Positions 51,252-61,900 of a stretch of 64,000 nt of DNA are shown here, in pieces. This DNA comes from Incurvaria masculella (Eukaryota; Arthropoda; Insecta; Lepidoptera; Incurvariidae), in contig OX335643.1 in assembly GCA_946894095.1 (NCBI GenBank), positions 6,001,036-6,065,035 on the forward strand. Direction: 5' to 3'. Position 1 is the first letter of the stretch. Every line of letters starts with the position of its first letter. The notes under the pieces are model-generated. The model was not told the origin of the DNA and did not search any database. It worked only from the letters and a program-made list of their open reading frames with translations. A program made the translations under genes and the position numbers.

Positions 51252-51998
51252 TTAGTTTTTTGATAAATTTCGGTATATTCCAAATCCATTTTTATACGGC
51301 TTAAGATGTAATCCGTTTCCGATGACAATAGATTCCATTGCTGCATTATGTTGTTGTGTCTCCTTAAGATTTTGTTGTCCGACCTTGTAATCGTTAACAG
51401 CTTTTGCAATTCCTGCAGCACCTCCAGCAAAGCTTCCTAAAGCCGACAGCCCCGCAAAAATGGGGATAAGAGGAAGAATTCCACCTGTCTTAGGAACGGC
51501 TATAACCCTCGGTAATTTGATATTTTTATGTTTTTTAATAATTTTTTTGGCAACAGCGAAGGCATACTTGATTGCCAATTTACCGTCTTTAGGTTTAGAA
51601 TTTTTTAATTTTGATTTTATCTCACGAATTATGTTTGAAAAATTTCTTGATTTGGCTTTTACACCAGCTCCCACTTTCAATTTGGTTTTCATAATATTTT
51701 TAACCAACCATGACGCAATTTTTTCTCCTCTTCCGGATTTATTAGACTTCGAGCGGATGTCTGCCATTTTCATCAACCTTAAATCAGCTTTATGGCGATT
51801 ATCGAGATCTTTATATTTTGAATAAGCTATGTCATGTTTCTTACAATACTCATCTAATTCGTTAACACCTTTATCACCACGAACTAGCCTTTCTGTGAGT
51901 CTAGTTCCCGGACCGCAAAAATTATAACCAGGAATATGTAGTTCAAAAGGTAATTTATTTATAATCGAATCAATAAGTCCCTTTCCTTTCATCGCCAA
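51252..51998 (-). CDS. Polinton phospholipase A2-like domain protein
   Basis: 248 residues. Near the N-terminus is a PLA2-like site: a calcium-loop-like YNFCGPGT (residues 25-32) and the catalytic pair His55-Asp56 in KKHDIAYSKY, as in parvovirus-type capsid PLA2 domains. A very basic middle region follows (many KSK/KLK), then a glycine/alanine-rich hydrophobic segment (about residues 187-213) that could insert in membrane. Such proteins are thought to help capsids cross membranes. The combination suggests a minor capsid or entry-type protein, but activity is untested. The frame is intact. The 3' end overlaps the presumed N-terminal coding region of the protease. Confidence 0.72.
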   Translation of the reverse strand: MAMKGKGLIDSIINKLPFELHIPGYNFCGPGTRLTERLVRGDKGVNELDEYCKKHDIAYSKYKDLDNRHKADLRLMKMADIRSKSNKSGRGEKIASWLVKNIMKTKLKVGAGVKAKSRNFSNIIREIKSKLKNSKPKDGKLAIKYAFAVAKKIIKKHKNIKLPRVIAVPKTGGILPLIPIFAGLSALGSFAGGAAGIAKAVNDYKVGQQNLKETQQHNAAMESIVIGNGLHLKPYKNGFGIYRNLSKN

Positions 51999-52033
51999 TC
52001 ACACAATGACCGTTTATATAGCCAGACTTAGAT

Positions 52034-52963
52034 TTATAATTTATTTTTCATATCAATCCAGCTGTTCTCTGATGAAGGCAATCCAAGCCATTTGACCAAT
52101 ACTTGTCTACCTTTTCGTTTCAAAACTTTTTCGACAAGATATATATCGGGATATCGAGTTTTTGAGATTTCTTGCTCGTAAAAACATCCAGATATAATTT
52201 GCTTATTCATGTCTTGTAATATGTATGACGGGGGATACCTTGTTTTTAAAGAAATAATTTTAAATAACTCGGTAGACCAATTAGGATGATAACCCTTTGC
52301 AAAAACACCCTTATACTTACTTATGCGAACATAATCACCGACCTTACACTTTGGGATTGTTTTTTTTAAAATCTTTGATTTATTTTTTTCAATGTTGGCA
52401 TAGACGGTATTGACATTATGAATATTGACGTTCGAAGGTGAAAATCCTGTTGTTCTATGCAAAGTATTGTTATACTCACTAATAACATCAGTAAGTACAT
52501 CTCCAACCCATTTATAGTTACCATTAAGACTAAATTTTTTATATAGTTTGCTCTTTAATGTTCTTATAAATCGTTCTACGATGGAAGCTTTCTTAACAGA
52601 GTATGTAGAATAATGGTTTATTGCATATTTTTTCATATATTTTCTGAAAGTATCATTATAAAATTCTTTTCCAAAATCAGTCTGCATATTTTTCGGCTTG
52701 CGGCCTTCGTTCAAAATATTTTTAATTGCTTTACCGACATCTATTTTATTTTTTGTTTTTAAGGGTACAGCCCATGCATATTTTGAAAAGGCGTCGATTA
52801 CAACCAATATTATTTTATAACCTTTATTAACTGTAGAAAAGTTTCTCATCTCCACTAAATCAGCTTGCCATAAGTCATCTATCCCGTAAATATTAACATA
52901 TCGACGGGGGAAGTTCTTTCGAACTATTTTATGCAGTTCTTCTACTACATCTTTTTTACTCAT
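52034..52963 (-). CDS. Polinton integrase (retroviral-type core with chromodomain)
   Basis: 309 residues. The rve core carries Asp35 (WQADLV), Asp96 (QTDFGKEF) and Glu130 (IVERFIRTLK), the D,D-E triad of retroviral and Polinton integrases, which inserts the linear element DNA. An SH3-like basic region with VGDYVRISKYKG follows. The last 40 residues form a chromodomain (VEKVLKRKGRQVLVKWLG, ENSWI), probably reading histone marks for target choice. All key residues are present and the frame is intact. Its ATG overlaps the upstream gene's stop (ATGA). Confidence 0.92.
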   Translation of the reverse strand: MSKKDVVEELHKIVRKNFPRRYVNIYGIDDLWQADLVEMRNFSTVNKGYKIILVVIDAFSKYAWAVPLKTKNKIDVGKAIKNILNEGRKPKNMQTDFGKEFYNDTFRKYMKKYAINHYSTYSVKKASIVERFIRTLKSKLYKKFSLNGNYKWVGDVLTDVISEYNNTLHRTTGFSPSNVNIHNVNTVYANIEKNKSKILKKTIPKCKVGDYVRISKYKGVFAKGYHPNWSTELFKIISLKTRYPPSYILQDMNKQIISGCFYEQEISKTRYPDIYLVEKVLKRKGRQVLVKWLGLPSSENSWIDMKNKL

Positions 52964-53325
52964 TTTTGGTCCTTTATTGCCTTGCTATACAAACGATCAA
53001 CATCCGCTTTAGTATAAGCGTTTGTAATATACTGTGTTTTTAATATTTGAATCTCTCTCTTTATAGCATTTATTTCTTTATCATAATAATTAAGTTTCGT
53101 TTGTAATTCTTTCTTCAAGCAAAGTTCTTCAGTTTTTTTGTCCACATAAGACTTCGTAACAGCATCACTAGCTTCTTCAGGTGGGAGAAGTTGCTTTATT
53201 CTGACTGATTGTACATCAATATGCCCATCATCAGATCTATACAATCCTAGTTCATTACATTTTCTTAATTCAGAATTTACCCGCAATCTTTTATGGACAT
53301 GCTGTCCGAATTTGTCAATATTCAT
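52960..53325 (-). CDS. Polinton coiled-coil protein, fibre-like
   Basis: 121 residues: a short basic head (FGQHVHKRLRVN), a segment LLPPEEASDAVTKSYVDKK, then a long heptad-patterned helix to the end. The DAVTKSYVD-type motif is often seen in trimeric tail-fibre and spike proteins just before a coiled coil. A vertex or fibre role is a reasonable guess but not shown. It overlaps the integrase start by four bases. Confidence 0.55.
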   Translation of the reverse strand: MNIDKFGQHVHKRLRVNSELRKCNELGLYRSDDGHIDVQSVRIKQLLPPEEASDAVTKSYVDKKTEELCLKKELQTKLNYYDKEINAIKREIQILKTQYITNAYTKADVDRLYSKAIKDQK

Positions 53326-53400
53326 ATTGGTTTCGATCTGTATTTGTTCAATACTTCAAGAAGACTGTATAATAATACTGAAATATCGGATTTATATATT

Positions 53401-54300
53401 TCACTCGATAATACCACACTCTCTTAGTTCTTCCAAAATCGATATAATTTCATTATCAAGACCAGTATTTCCAGCATCACGAGAGGCAATTAATAAACGA
53501 AGACGATCAACTAGCTCATTTGGATCATTCCAGTACACTAAATCTATACTCTTTTTAATTTTTTTCATTGATGGAAGTCCATCTCCAAAAAATAAATCAT
53601 CTTTTTTACTATCCAGCTTAAATAGAGGTTTTATTATTGAAAGATACTTAAAACCCTTATTGCTTTTAATCGGTTTTAGCGCGTTGAAATCTCTTCTGTG
53701 TACATTTGTTTCCTTTAATATCTGTTTGTAAATAATGTTGTCATCATCTGAATTTTTTCTTAAATCCGGCCTTTTTTTAAATAGTAACTCCTTTAATCCA
53801 GTTGTAAGCTTGATTTTCAAACTTCCTACCTCCAATTTATCATCTTCAAATTTTACTACTTTATTTCCTATCCTCGTTTGTCCTTTTTCGAATCTCACCC
53901 CGAACGGAATATTTTGTTTTGATGTTTCAAGGAAAACAGGCTTGTTATTTAAATTACCGTCATCATTATACGAATCTAAAGAGGATATAGATGTCTGACG
54001 AATAAATGTTGAATTCGGCGATTCAAACATTTCACAATCTTTATCGCTCTCAGACGAATCGCTCTGATCTTTGCTGATCACACTTTCTCGAGAGAATGAT
54101 TCTTTTTTTTGCGGTTCATATACAGAAGGGTTATTTATTTTAGTAGAAAGGTGTGCCATTTTATTCAGAGGTGCAGTTATTGGTTTAAGTACTTTTTCCA
54201 TTACGATTTCATGATCCATTTGGTTTTCGCGCATTTGGCTTAATTTCTTTTTAACCGAATGAACCGATTCAATTATCTCTTTTTTAATGGTTTCATCCAT
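53401..54300 (-). CDS. Polinton conserved protein (DUF8207-like C-terminus)
   Basis: 299 residues. The N-terminus is a charged helix, the middle is a serine/acid-rich linker (SDSSESDKDCEM), and the C-terminal third is conserved in insect Polinton-associated proteins: TTGLKELLFKKRPDL, YWNDPNELVDRLRLLIASRD and EIISILEELRECGII. I recall this region as a domain of unknown function (DUF8207), an identification from memory to be checked. No enzyme motif is visible. A structural or scaffolding role is possible. Confidence 0.6.
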   Translation of the reverse strand: MDETIKKEIIESVHSVKKKLSQMRENQMDHEIVMEKVLKPITAPLNKMAHLSTKINNPSVYEPQKKESFSRESVISKDQSDSSESDKDCEMFESPNSTFIRQTSISSLDSYNDDGNLNNKPVFLETSKQNIPFGVRFEKGQTRIGNKVVKFEDDKLEVGSLKIKLTTGLKELLFKKRPDLRKNSDDDNIIYKQILKETNVHRRDFNALKPIKSNKGFKYLSIIKPLFKLDSKKDDLFFGDGLPSMKKIKKSIDLVYWNDPNELVDRLRLLIASRDAGNTGLDNEIISILEELRECGIIE

Positions 54301-54378
54301 TATTTATTAGCTAAAAATACCACCACACCACGTTCTTAGTCTTACATGAATGAAAAATAAACAGTCGGATGTTTATAT

Positions 54379-55080
54379 TTAAATTGTTTTATCTAAAACA
54401 ATGAACGTATCAAAATTTTGTCTGTAGAGTCCTTTATCTCTTTCACAATCTTTATTAATTACTAAAAAATTATACGGTACTGCCCAAATTCTTCTACAAA
54501 TCCCCCAAAATTGGTTCCATGACATATCAGTACTCACATGTTCATTGTAAACATGTTTTAGGTTGGTATTGTCTTGACGGAAGAGAATAATTAAATTAGC
54601 ATTGTCTCTAATCAATTGTTTAGGCACTTTGGAATATGTTTGATTTAAATAAAAAGAATCGATAAAGTTATGCCGACCCATAGAAAAATAATTACGAATA
54701 TGATTTTGATTTTCACACGCTACATCGTCAAACACGATGATTGAGTTTGTTAAAGCTTTCATAGGATCAACTACAGCGTCATGGTTTTTAAATTTGAAAA
54801 ATGATACTCCCGGTACGTTTTCCAGGACTTTACTCAAATAGAGGTACTTCGGTTGAAAATCTGTTTTTGAGTAGAGGTACACATTTTCATATTTTAAACC
54901 ATTCTCGTGCAATAGCAAGCCTAGTAATAAGTTAGTTTTTCCACAATTGGACGGGCCACATATAATACATCTTATCGTGTTCGGTAGAAGGCTGGTGTGT
55001 CGGGGTTTGGCTTTAATGATGTCATTCTTACAAAAAACAAAATCTAAGTTTAGCGATTGTGGCTGCTTGATAAAATGCAT
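54379..55080 (-). CDS. Polinton genome-packaging ATPase (FtsK/HerA, A32-like)
   Basis: 233 residues. Walker A GPSNCGKT (residues 42-49) and Walker B SIIVFDDV (113-120) are intact. The following SMGRHNFIDSFYLNQTYSKV is typical of A32-like packaging ATPases, with the Gln-Thr-Tyr serving as the sensor region. It would pump element DNA into a capsid. First gene of the minus-strand group, next to the divergent spacer. Frame intact. Confidence 0.9.
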   Translation of the reverse strand: MHFIKQPQSLNLDFVFCKNDIIKAKPRHTSLLPNTIRCIICGPSNCGKTNLLLGLLLHENGLKYENVYLYSKTDFQPKYLYLSKVLENVPGVSFFKFKNHDAVVDPMKALTNSIIVFDDVACENQNHIRNYFSMGRHNFIDSFYLNQTYSKVPKQLIRDNANLIILFRQDNTNLKHVYNEHVSTDMSWNQFWGICRRIWAVPYNFLVINKDCERDKGLYRQNFDTFIVLDKTI

Positions 55081-55870
55081 AGCTTATGTGGTTGTGATCG
55101 AGATGGATCAACTAAATTAAACTCCAACATATTGGAGATCTTATATACCTTTTCGAAAGGACTAACAAGACCCAACGAGAAATTGCGAAATGCAGCCAAT
55201 ATTTCAGTCAAGCAAAGCTGGGTACTGCATATAGTATCAATAGTCTACCTATGTGAATGACTAAGTATATTGATGGAAAGCGTGTGAAAACGCGTGAACA
55301 TCATTCTCACGTGTCAGCATTTTCGTGTTCCGACCTGTCTTTGTGACTACTTACTGGCCCCCGAGTTTATTGCATAATACATAAAGGTAGGTTTACATGA
55401 AAAATATTTATTTTATTTTAAATGTTTTGCATATGCTGAAATCATACTGCATGGTTGAGTGTGTATATATGTTTTAACGTTTACAAGTATCGTATCGGCT
55501 ATTAAATATTTCTATATTCTGATGAAATATCGTAAAGTTATTACCTAGCTCATTCGAGTTTTTAAAACATTTAAATCAATGAACCGATTTCCATACGCAA
55601 ATCTTAAATAATACTATTTATAATAAGGTAATTATTAAAATATAACTTTCACTCGTATTGAATACAATATAAAAAAAACACAATTGATAAAAAATATTAT
55701 ATTATCGACAAAACTATTAAAACCGATAATCCAATATTCGAGGTAAATAAATATTAATAAATTTTAGTAGGATTTACACTACCTATGTAAACCAATCTTT
55801 ACATCAAACTGCAACATCGACAGAAAAAACCCTATAAAAAAGGAAGATCACACCGTTGATAATTATCAGT
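55081..55870. promoter_or_regulatory. Divergent spacer between the two Polinton gene groups
   Basis: About 900 bases of AT-rich non-coding DNA separate the ATPase start (minus) from the plus-strand transcript. A clear plus-strand core promoter is present: TATAAAAAAGG at 55,833 and an initiator ATCAGTTTG with TCAGT at 55,866, about 34 bases downstream. I did not find an equally clear minus-strand TATA. Confidence 0.55.
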
Positions 55871-55983
55871 TTGAAGCAGGCCAGCAAGCAGGAAGCAGGG
55901 AAAAGTAGAAGTGACAAGTAGAAAGGTGATCAGTACAAGTGTAAGCAACAGTGTGTTCAACGAGTGTCGTTACAGGACCAAGC

Positions 55984-56993
55984 ATGTAAGTAAGTGTTGT
56001 TAATTTTCATGATACCCATCACCGCAAACCTTAGTTTCTTTTTAGTTTAAAATTAATGTAATAACTTGTTAGCGTTGAACATACTTGTTACTGCCCATCT
56101 AAGTAAACATCAACCTCTAAATCAGTATATAAACTGTTGACTGACCTATGAATATTGCCCCCCTTCACGAAATGTCGATTATATCAAGGAATTTATTATT
56201 TACAATGTTATTTTTTTATCATTTTTTCTTTGAATTCCTATCGAGTCGGTACAATCACATTCATTAAACGATGGTCGAAGCGACAAAGAAAAATCGTAAG
56301 TGATTGCCATTAAATTTAATATAACCGTCTTGCCATAATCACCTGATGTGCTGAGCTAATATCAGGCGTGGTATTATCCATCCATGTTAAGTTGCATAAA
56401 ATAAAACCTCTCATTATATGTTTATTTTTTCCTGCAGGAGCTCATTCAAGAACTACTTTGACTCTGATGAGGAGGCCGCACCACCGACGCCGACCGCTGT
56501 ACACTCTGCAGCGAAAAAAGGGGCCAACATCAAACGTTCAACAGAGAGAGCGGGAAGCAAGCGTCCACGTTCCAGCACGTCGCCGGGCCGCGCCGTCGCT
56601 CACACCGCTCCCGCCGCCGCTAACGTCGCTGCTCGTCGTCAGATGCACAAGCTGTTCGGAACCGACAGCGAAGATGAAGGTATGACTGACGCCGCCAAGC
56701 CGGCGGCCCGCTCATCGATTTTAAATAAGCAAGTGAAAAAAACTTTACATTGCTCGCTCGCCCGCCGTACTGGCCGTGGATATTCGAAGATCACCCTTCA
56801 TGAAAAACAAGGGGATTTTTATGTGGAGCTGAAAATCTATAGGGCCAAGGAAATAGAAAAAATTCCACCAATAGAGCGTTGGGAGCACGCGCTCGTTGAA
56901 ATAAAAACGCGGATAAATGACGACGGTGAGTCGTGGGGCCTTCTTACAAAATTCATACAGACGGAGAAGAAAGATTTTGAAAAATCTTCTTAA
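55984..56993 (+). CDS. Unrecognised spliced Polinton gene with split start codon
   Basis: The start codon itself is split by an intron. AT at 55,984-55,985 precedes GTAAGT, and the G at 56,438 follows CCTGCAG. Joining them creates ATG followed in frame by AGC TCA, giving a 185-residue protein ending at 56,993. It begins SSFKNYFDSDEEAAPPTP, has a basic Ser/Pro/Ala-rich middle and a second acidic patch (LFGTDSEDEGM). It ends in a compact domain (KTLHCSLARRTGRGYSKITL, VELKIYRAKEIEK, GESWGLLTKFIQ). I do not recognise the family. Transcript start and polymerase lie in line, so it probably belongs to the element. A nucleic-acid or replication role is a guess only. Confidence 0.65.
55986..56437 (+). 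other. Intron in the Polinton plus-strand transcript, with a SINE tail fragment
   Basis: GTAAGTAAGTG donor and TTTATTTTTTCCTGCAG acceptor. At 56,250-56,375 it contains body-end sequence of the SINE-like family (CATTCATTAAACGATGGTCG, GAAGCGAC, GAGCTAATATCAGGCGTGG, ending GTGGTATTA). Confidence 0.6.
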
Positions 56994-57081
56994 TTGTAAA
57001 CACATTTCAATATGACGGAAGATTAGATTTTAGTTTCACTTTAACTCTTCAGATATACTAAAAAATATTTAGTTGTTAAAA

Positions 57082-58800
57082 ATGTATTGTGAAAAGTGTA
57101 ATATTCATATTCAAAAAAGAGGCTATACATTTCATAAAAGGAGCAGTTTGCATAAAGCAAACTGTTTGCTAAGTACTGAGTTCGATAACGTTCAACTGAT
57201 TGCATCAGCTTTCAAGAGCAGGGTCAGATCCTATCGCATAAATCCTTTGAGTAAATGTATAACACCTGAAGAATTTCTTTCTACTGTAACATTATCAGTC
57301 GAAAAACTAATTCAAATTTCCCTTTTGAAGCATATATCATTGAAGGTTAATTTCGAATTATTTGCATATTTTACCCTATTAAAAAACGAGGAGGAAGTAT
57401 TAAAATCTTTTAATTCAAAGTATCTTCCAATTTTTCAAAGCTCGGATTTACAAGATTTTTACACGAATGCAAAGGAAAAACTTATTTTAAAAACATCTGA
57501 ATTTGAACATAGAGAGTCCGGGTGGTCATTAAAAAACATAAGCCATCTTGAAGTCAACATAAATAAGTATAACCCTTTTCGAGGAGGTTCTTACATTCCA
57601 TTACCTCAGGCAATACGGAACAATAAAAGTTGTTTAAATATAAAAAGTGACGATGATCATTGTTTTCTTTGGTGTGTGGTCGCTCATTTGTACCCTGCAA
57701 CACACAACCCCTGCAGAGTAACTTCGTACCCGCATTACTCACAAATTCTAAATGTGGATGGAATGTGTTTCCCACTCTCCTTCAATGATATTAAAATGTT
57801 TGAGAAAAATAATCCGAGTATTAGTATTAATGTGTACGGTATTTCTAAAGGAAATGAAATTAACGGCCCTTTATATCACACGATGAAACGTAAATCAAAT
57901 CATATTAATTTACTTTTTATTGAAAACGGTAGCGCTTCTCATTACTGTTTGATCAAAAATCTCGCTCGATTAGTGCGTAAACAAATAACTACTCATCACG
58001 CAAAATTATTTTTATGTGAAAATTGCTTACTTTTTTTTGCTGATGAGAGAAAATTTAACATTCATGAATGCTCACGTGTGCGCACTATTCTGTCCCAAGA
58101 AAACAGTTATCTGCATTTCACCCGATATGAAAGAACACAAAGAGTTCCTTTCGTTATTTATGGTGACTTTGAAAGTGTGCTCCGAAGATGTGAAGAAAAT
58201 GAAACAAATAAAACGGATCGAACACAGCTACTAAAAGTTCACACACCCACATGTTTTGGATATTATATCTGCTCCTCCGTAAAGCCTGAACTGAATAAAT
58301 TAGTAACATATAGAGGAGAACGTTGTGTAAATACTTTCATTGAAAGATTAACTAATGATGTATTGAGTTTATTTGAAATCATAAACACGAATAAACCTAT
58401 GGACCCTCTTACCAATGAACAAAGCAATTCCTTAAAAAATGCTAAAATTTGTTATATTTGTGAAAATCATTTATTTGGTGGCTGTGTTGCGGATCACGAT
58501 CACATAACAGGGGAATTTAGGGGCGCCGCCCACGCGCAGTGTAATTTGGTTCTTCGACAATGCCCTTTCATACCAATATTTTTTCACAATCTGTCCGGTT
58601 ACGACAGTCATTTCTTTATTAAAGAGTTGGCTAGTAAACCAGGTCGTATAAAGATAATCCCAAAAAATAAAGAGAACTATATTACTTTCACAAAGTTCAT
58701 ACCATTAGGAGAAGGGCGATTTGCTCAGTTGAAATTTATTGACTCCTTTAAGTTTTTAAGTTCAAGCCTTGATAAACTCAGTAAAAGTCTTAGAACAAGC
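57082..58800 (+). pseudogene. Polinton protein-primed DNA polymerase B, 5' part (interrupted)
   Basis: ATG at 57,082 (an in-frame TTG lies nine bases upstream). About 573 codons precede the LTR element. Order: a zinc-finger-like start (CEKCNIHIQKRG ... H), a long N-terminal domain with CFLWCVVAHLYP, Cys-rich CENCLLFFADERKFNIHEC, Exo I with Asp362 in YGDFES, an HNH-like CYICENHLFGG/DHDH region, and Exo II in FHNLSGYDSHFF. This enzyme copies the linear element from a terminal protein. The frame is open up to the insertion at 58,800. It resumes in the matching frame after the second target copy at 63,646, so the gene was whole before the insertion. Confidence 0.88.
58796..58800 (+). repeat. Target site duplication CAAGC, left copy
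   Basis: CAAGC immediately before the 5' LTR, repeated at 63,646-63,650 directly after the 3' LTR. Five bases is the expected duplication for Ty3/Gypsy integration. Confidence 0.9.
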
Positions 58801-58905
58801 TGTCAGGTGTGGGTAGTTATAAATATATGCACTGCCATTTCTTATGAAATAAAATCAGTCTATTGTCGAACACCGTGTTTCAATCATCGCCTCCTAACAC
58901 GAACA
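58801..58905 (+). repeat. 5' LTR, 105 bp
   Basis: TGTCAGGTGTGGG to CTAACACGAACA. Contains TATAAATATATG near 58,817 as a possible TATA box and GAAATAAAATC near 58,846 with a poly(A) signal. Identical to the 3' LTR base for base. Confidence 0.92.
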
Positions 58906-58923
58906 TGGCGCAGCCGGTAGGAT
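58906..58923 (+). other. Primer-binding site
   Basis: TGGCGCAGCCGGTAGGAT starts exactly at the 5' LTR border, the expected place for pairing with the 3' end of a tRNA (TGG against CCA). The tRNA is not identified with certainty; a serine tRNA, as in some insect elements, is possible. Confidence 0.65.
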
Positions 58924-58999
58924 CTGAAATTTAAACTCCTGAACTGTACATAGTGACTGTGCATCGAGTAGTATATTGTGTCGTGTGCTTGTTGCAATC

Positions 59000-61900
59000 A
59001 TGGAAGCCGGTCTTCCGCCGCCTCCTCCGTTTAGTTTCGAAAATAACTTAACGAATGTAACGTCGGGTAATTTAAGCAAGGACTGGCAAAAGTGGCGCAA
59101 ATATTTCGAAGTTTATTATATTGCTTGTGAGCTCAACGAAAAACCGGACAAGGTACAAGTAAACATTTTATTGCATCTCATAGGCGAACAGTGTCGAGAA
59201 GTGTATGAGCAGTTTACAGAGACGTTTGCGAAAGTAAAAGACTTGTTGCAGCGATTTGACACATATTTTCAACCAAAAAAGAACATTACAGTAGAAAGGC
59301 ATAAGTTTTTTACTCGTGTGCAAAAAGATAGCGAGTGCATAGAACAATATGTGTACGAGTTAGGCAAAATGGCGGGAAACTGTGAATTCGGCATTTTGAA
59401 GAATGATCTTGTTAAGGACATTTTAATTTGTGGTGTTAGAGAGACGGCGATTAGGGAAAGACTTCTAAGGGAAGCGGATCTCAATTTAGAGAAGGCGCTT
59501 GATATTTGCAGAGCTGCAGAAATGGCTAGGGTTCACGCAAAGGATATTTTGAAAACAGAGCAAGTGGACACGGTATGTAAGGACAATAATACGGTAGTGT
59601 CCTGCGATTGTGAACAGTGCGGAGGCGTCGTCTGTTGGGTTGGACAGCGGCGAAATCAGGCAACGCGCGCGAGCGGCGACGGAGGCGGCTTCGGGGGCCG
59701 CAGCGACGGCGGCGTTTGGCGAGATCGCTTCCATCGAAATGGCAACACTGGCAATTTTCGCGGTCGCGGACAACGAGCTGTCAATGTCACTGGTGACAGC
59801 GGCGGTGTTTCTCATACTGATGCAAGCGGATTACTTCGCCGTGGCTGTAGTGGAAATAGCAGCCATGGCGAAGGATTGGGCAGCTCTGGTGGGTGCGTTC
59901 GCGCGGGTTCAACCCCCGCCCGCAGCGGAACGCACCGTCCTCCCTTCCAAGCTCCGGACCATCGCGAGTGTAAAAAGTGCGGAACAGTTCATAACAAGTT
60001 TCAGTGCCCAGCTTACGGGAAAAAGTGTAGGCAGTGCTCGCGATTTAATCATTATTCACGCATGTGTGTGTATCACATAGCGGAAAATGAAAGCAGCGAA
60101 CAGGTAATTTATGGGTTGACAGATCACGACAAGGGTTGGTCACTATCTTTACTCATAAACAAGTCTGAAATACTGTTCAAATTGGATACTGGGGCCAGCG
60201 TAAATGTTTTGCCTCTGAGATATCTGCAGCAAATCAGTGTATTACCGACAAGTCTGTTAGAAACGAATACAAAACTACACGGCTATTCGGGTTCTTTGAT
60301 AACCGTTTTAGGCAAGTGTCGTCTGAAATTTGCATATAAGGATCAGGAATACATACTAGAGTTTATTGTTGCGGACGTGCCCTCTCCTCCAATATTAGGT
60401 ATTGAGGCATGTCAGGAACTGAATGTTATTCAACGTGCTATGTCGCTCAGTGCAACTGATACAGCAATGAGGCAAGGTATCACTTCTGAATATGCAGATG
60501 TTTTCCAGGGCTTAGGTTGCTTACCTACCGAATATAAGATAGTGTTAAATAAAAACATTCCCCCTGTCGTCCACGCACCAAGAAAATTGCCTTTAGCGCT
60601 CAGGGACAGCGTTAAGGCAAAGTTGAGAGAAATGGAGCAACAAGAAATCATAGAAAAAGTCGAAGGTCCCACGGACTGGGTAAATAGCATGACAGTTGTC
60701 AAAAAAGCTAATGGGGAACTACGTATATGTCTAGATCCAAGAGATTTAAATAAAGCAATCAAACGTGAACATTTTAAGCGTCCCACACTCGATGAGTTAG
60801 TGTCCAATTTATCTAATGCAAAATATTTTAGCACCTTAGATGCATCGTCTGGGTTTTGGCAGATTAGGTTACATCCAACCAGTACAGACCTGTGCACATT
60901 TAACACAGCGTTTGGTCGATACAAATTCTTGCGACTGCCGTATGGAATATCCTCAGCTTCAGAGGTATTTCACAAAGCAGTATTTACCTTCATGGATGAC
61001 CTGGAAGGAGTCTGTATATTTATTGACGACATATTAATTTTTGGTAAAACAAAGAAAGAGCATGATCTAAGACTTAAAAAAGTGCTCCAAAGGTGTAGAG
61101 AGATCAATCTGAAATTAAATTTGGAAAAATGTAAATTTGGGCTTAGTGAACTTAAATACCTGGGCCACAAAATAACAAAACATGGAATTCAGCCCGATGA
61201 GTCACACATCTCTGCGGTGAAAAATATGCCCATTCCAAAAAATAGTAAAGATGTGGAGAGGTTCTTAGGCTTGGTAACATATGTAGGTACATTCATTCCG
61301 AGTTTGTCGGAAAAAACTGAGCCGCTTCGTGAGTTGCTTAAAAAAGACATTGAGTGGCATTGGGATGAGCGGCACCAGAAATGCTTTGAGTCGCTCAAAG
61401 CATCACTGACAACAAGTCCAATTTTGCAGTACTACAGTTTAGAAAAGCCCGTGCGGATCTCCGTCGATGCCAGCCAGTCCGGGCTTGGTGGTTGCCTCCT
61501 GCAGGATGGTCTTCCGGTAAGTTACATTTCTAGATCGCTAACTAAAGCGGAAAAAAATTATGCACAGATTGAGAAGGAACTATTAGCAGTTGTTTTCGCA
61601 TGTGAAAAATTCTACACCTATGTGTATGGTCGGGCCGATATCACTATAGAAACAGACCACAAGCCCCTAATCAGCATCATTAAGAAACCCATAGCGCACG
61701 CACCGGCTCGTTTGCAGAGAATGCTAATGAGACTTCAGCCGTACACATTTGAGCTTGTCTATACACCTGGTAAGTTTTTATACATCGCAGACACCCTATC
61801 ACGAGCCTACCAGACTAGGGCCACGGATGGTCAGAGCTCGGAGTACAGCGATGAGCGAGAAGTGCAGGCCCAGGTGCGAGTCATCACAACCAGCAACTCA

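Noticed and set aside
56368..56685. 105-residue frame overlapping the spliced Polinton gene
   Set aside because: It is an alternate frame of the same exon and crosses the splice acceptor. The spliced frame has the better start and continues to a compact domain.
59486..60080. Alanine-rich open frames on both strands over the gag region
   Set aside because: By-products of the GC-rich Gly/Arg linker of gag. The main frame has zinc knuckles directly after it.
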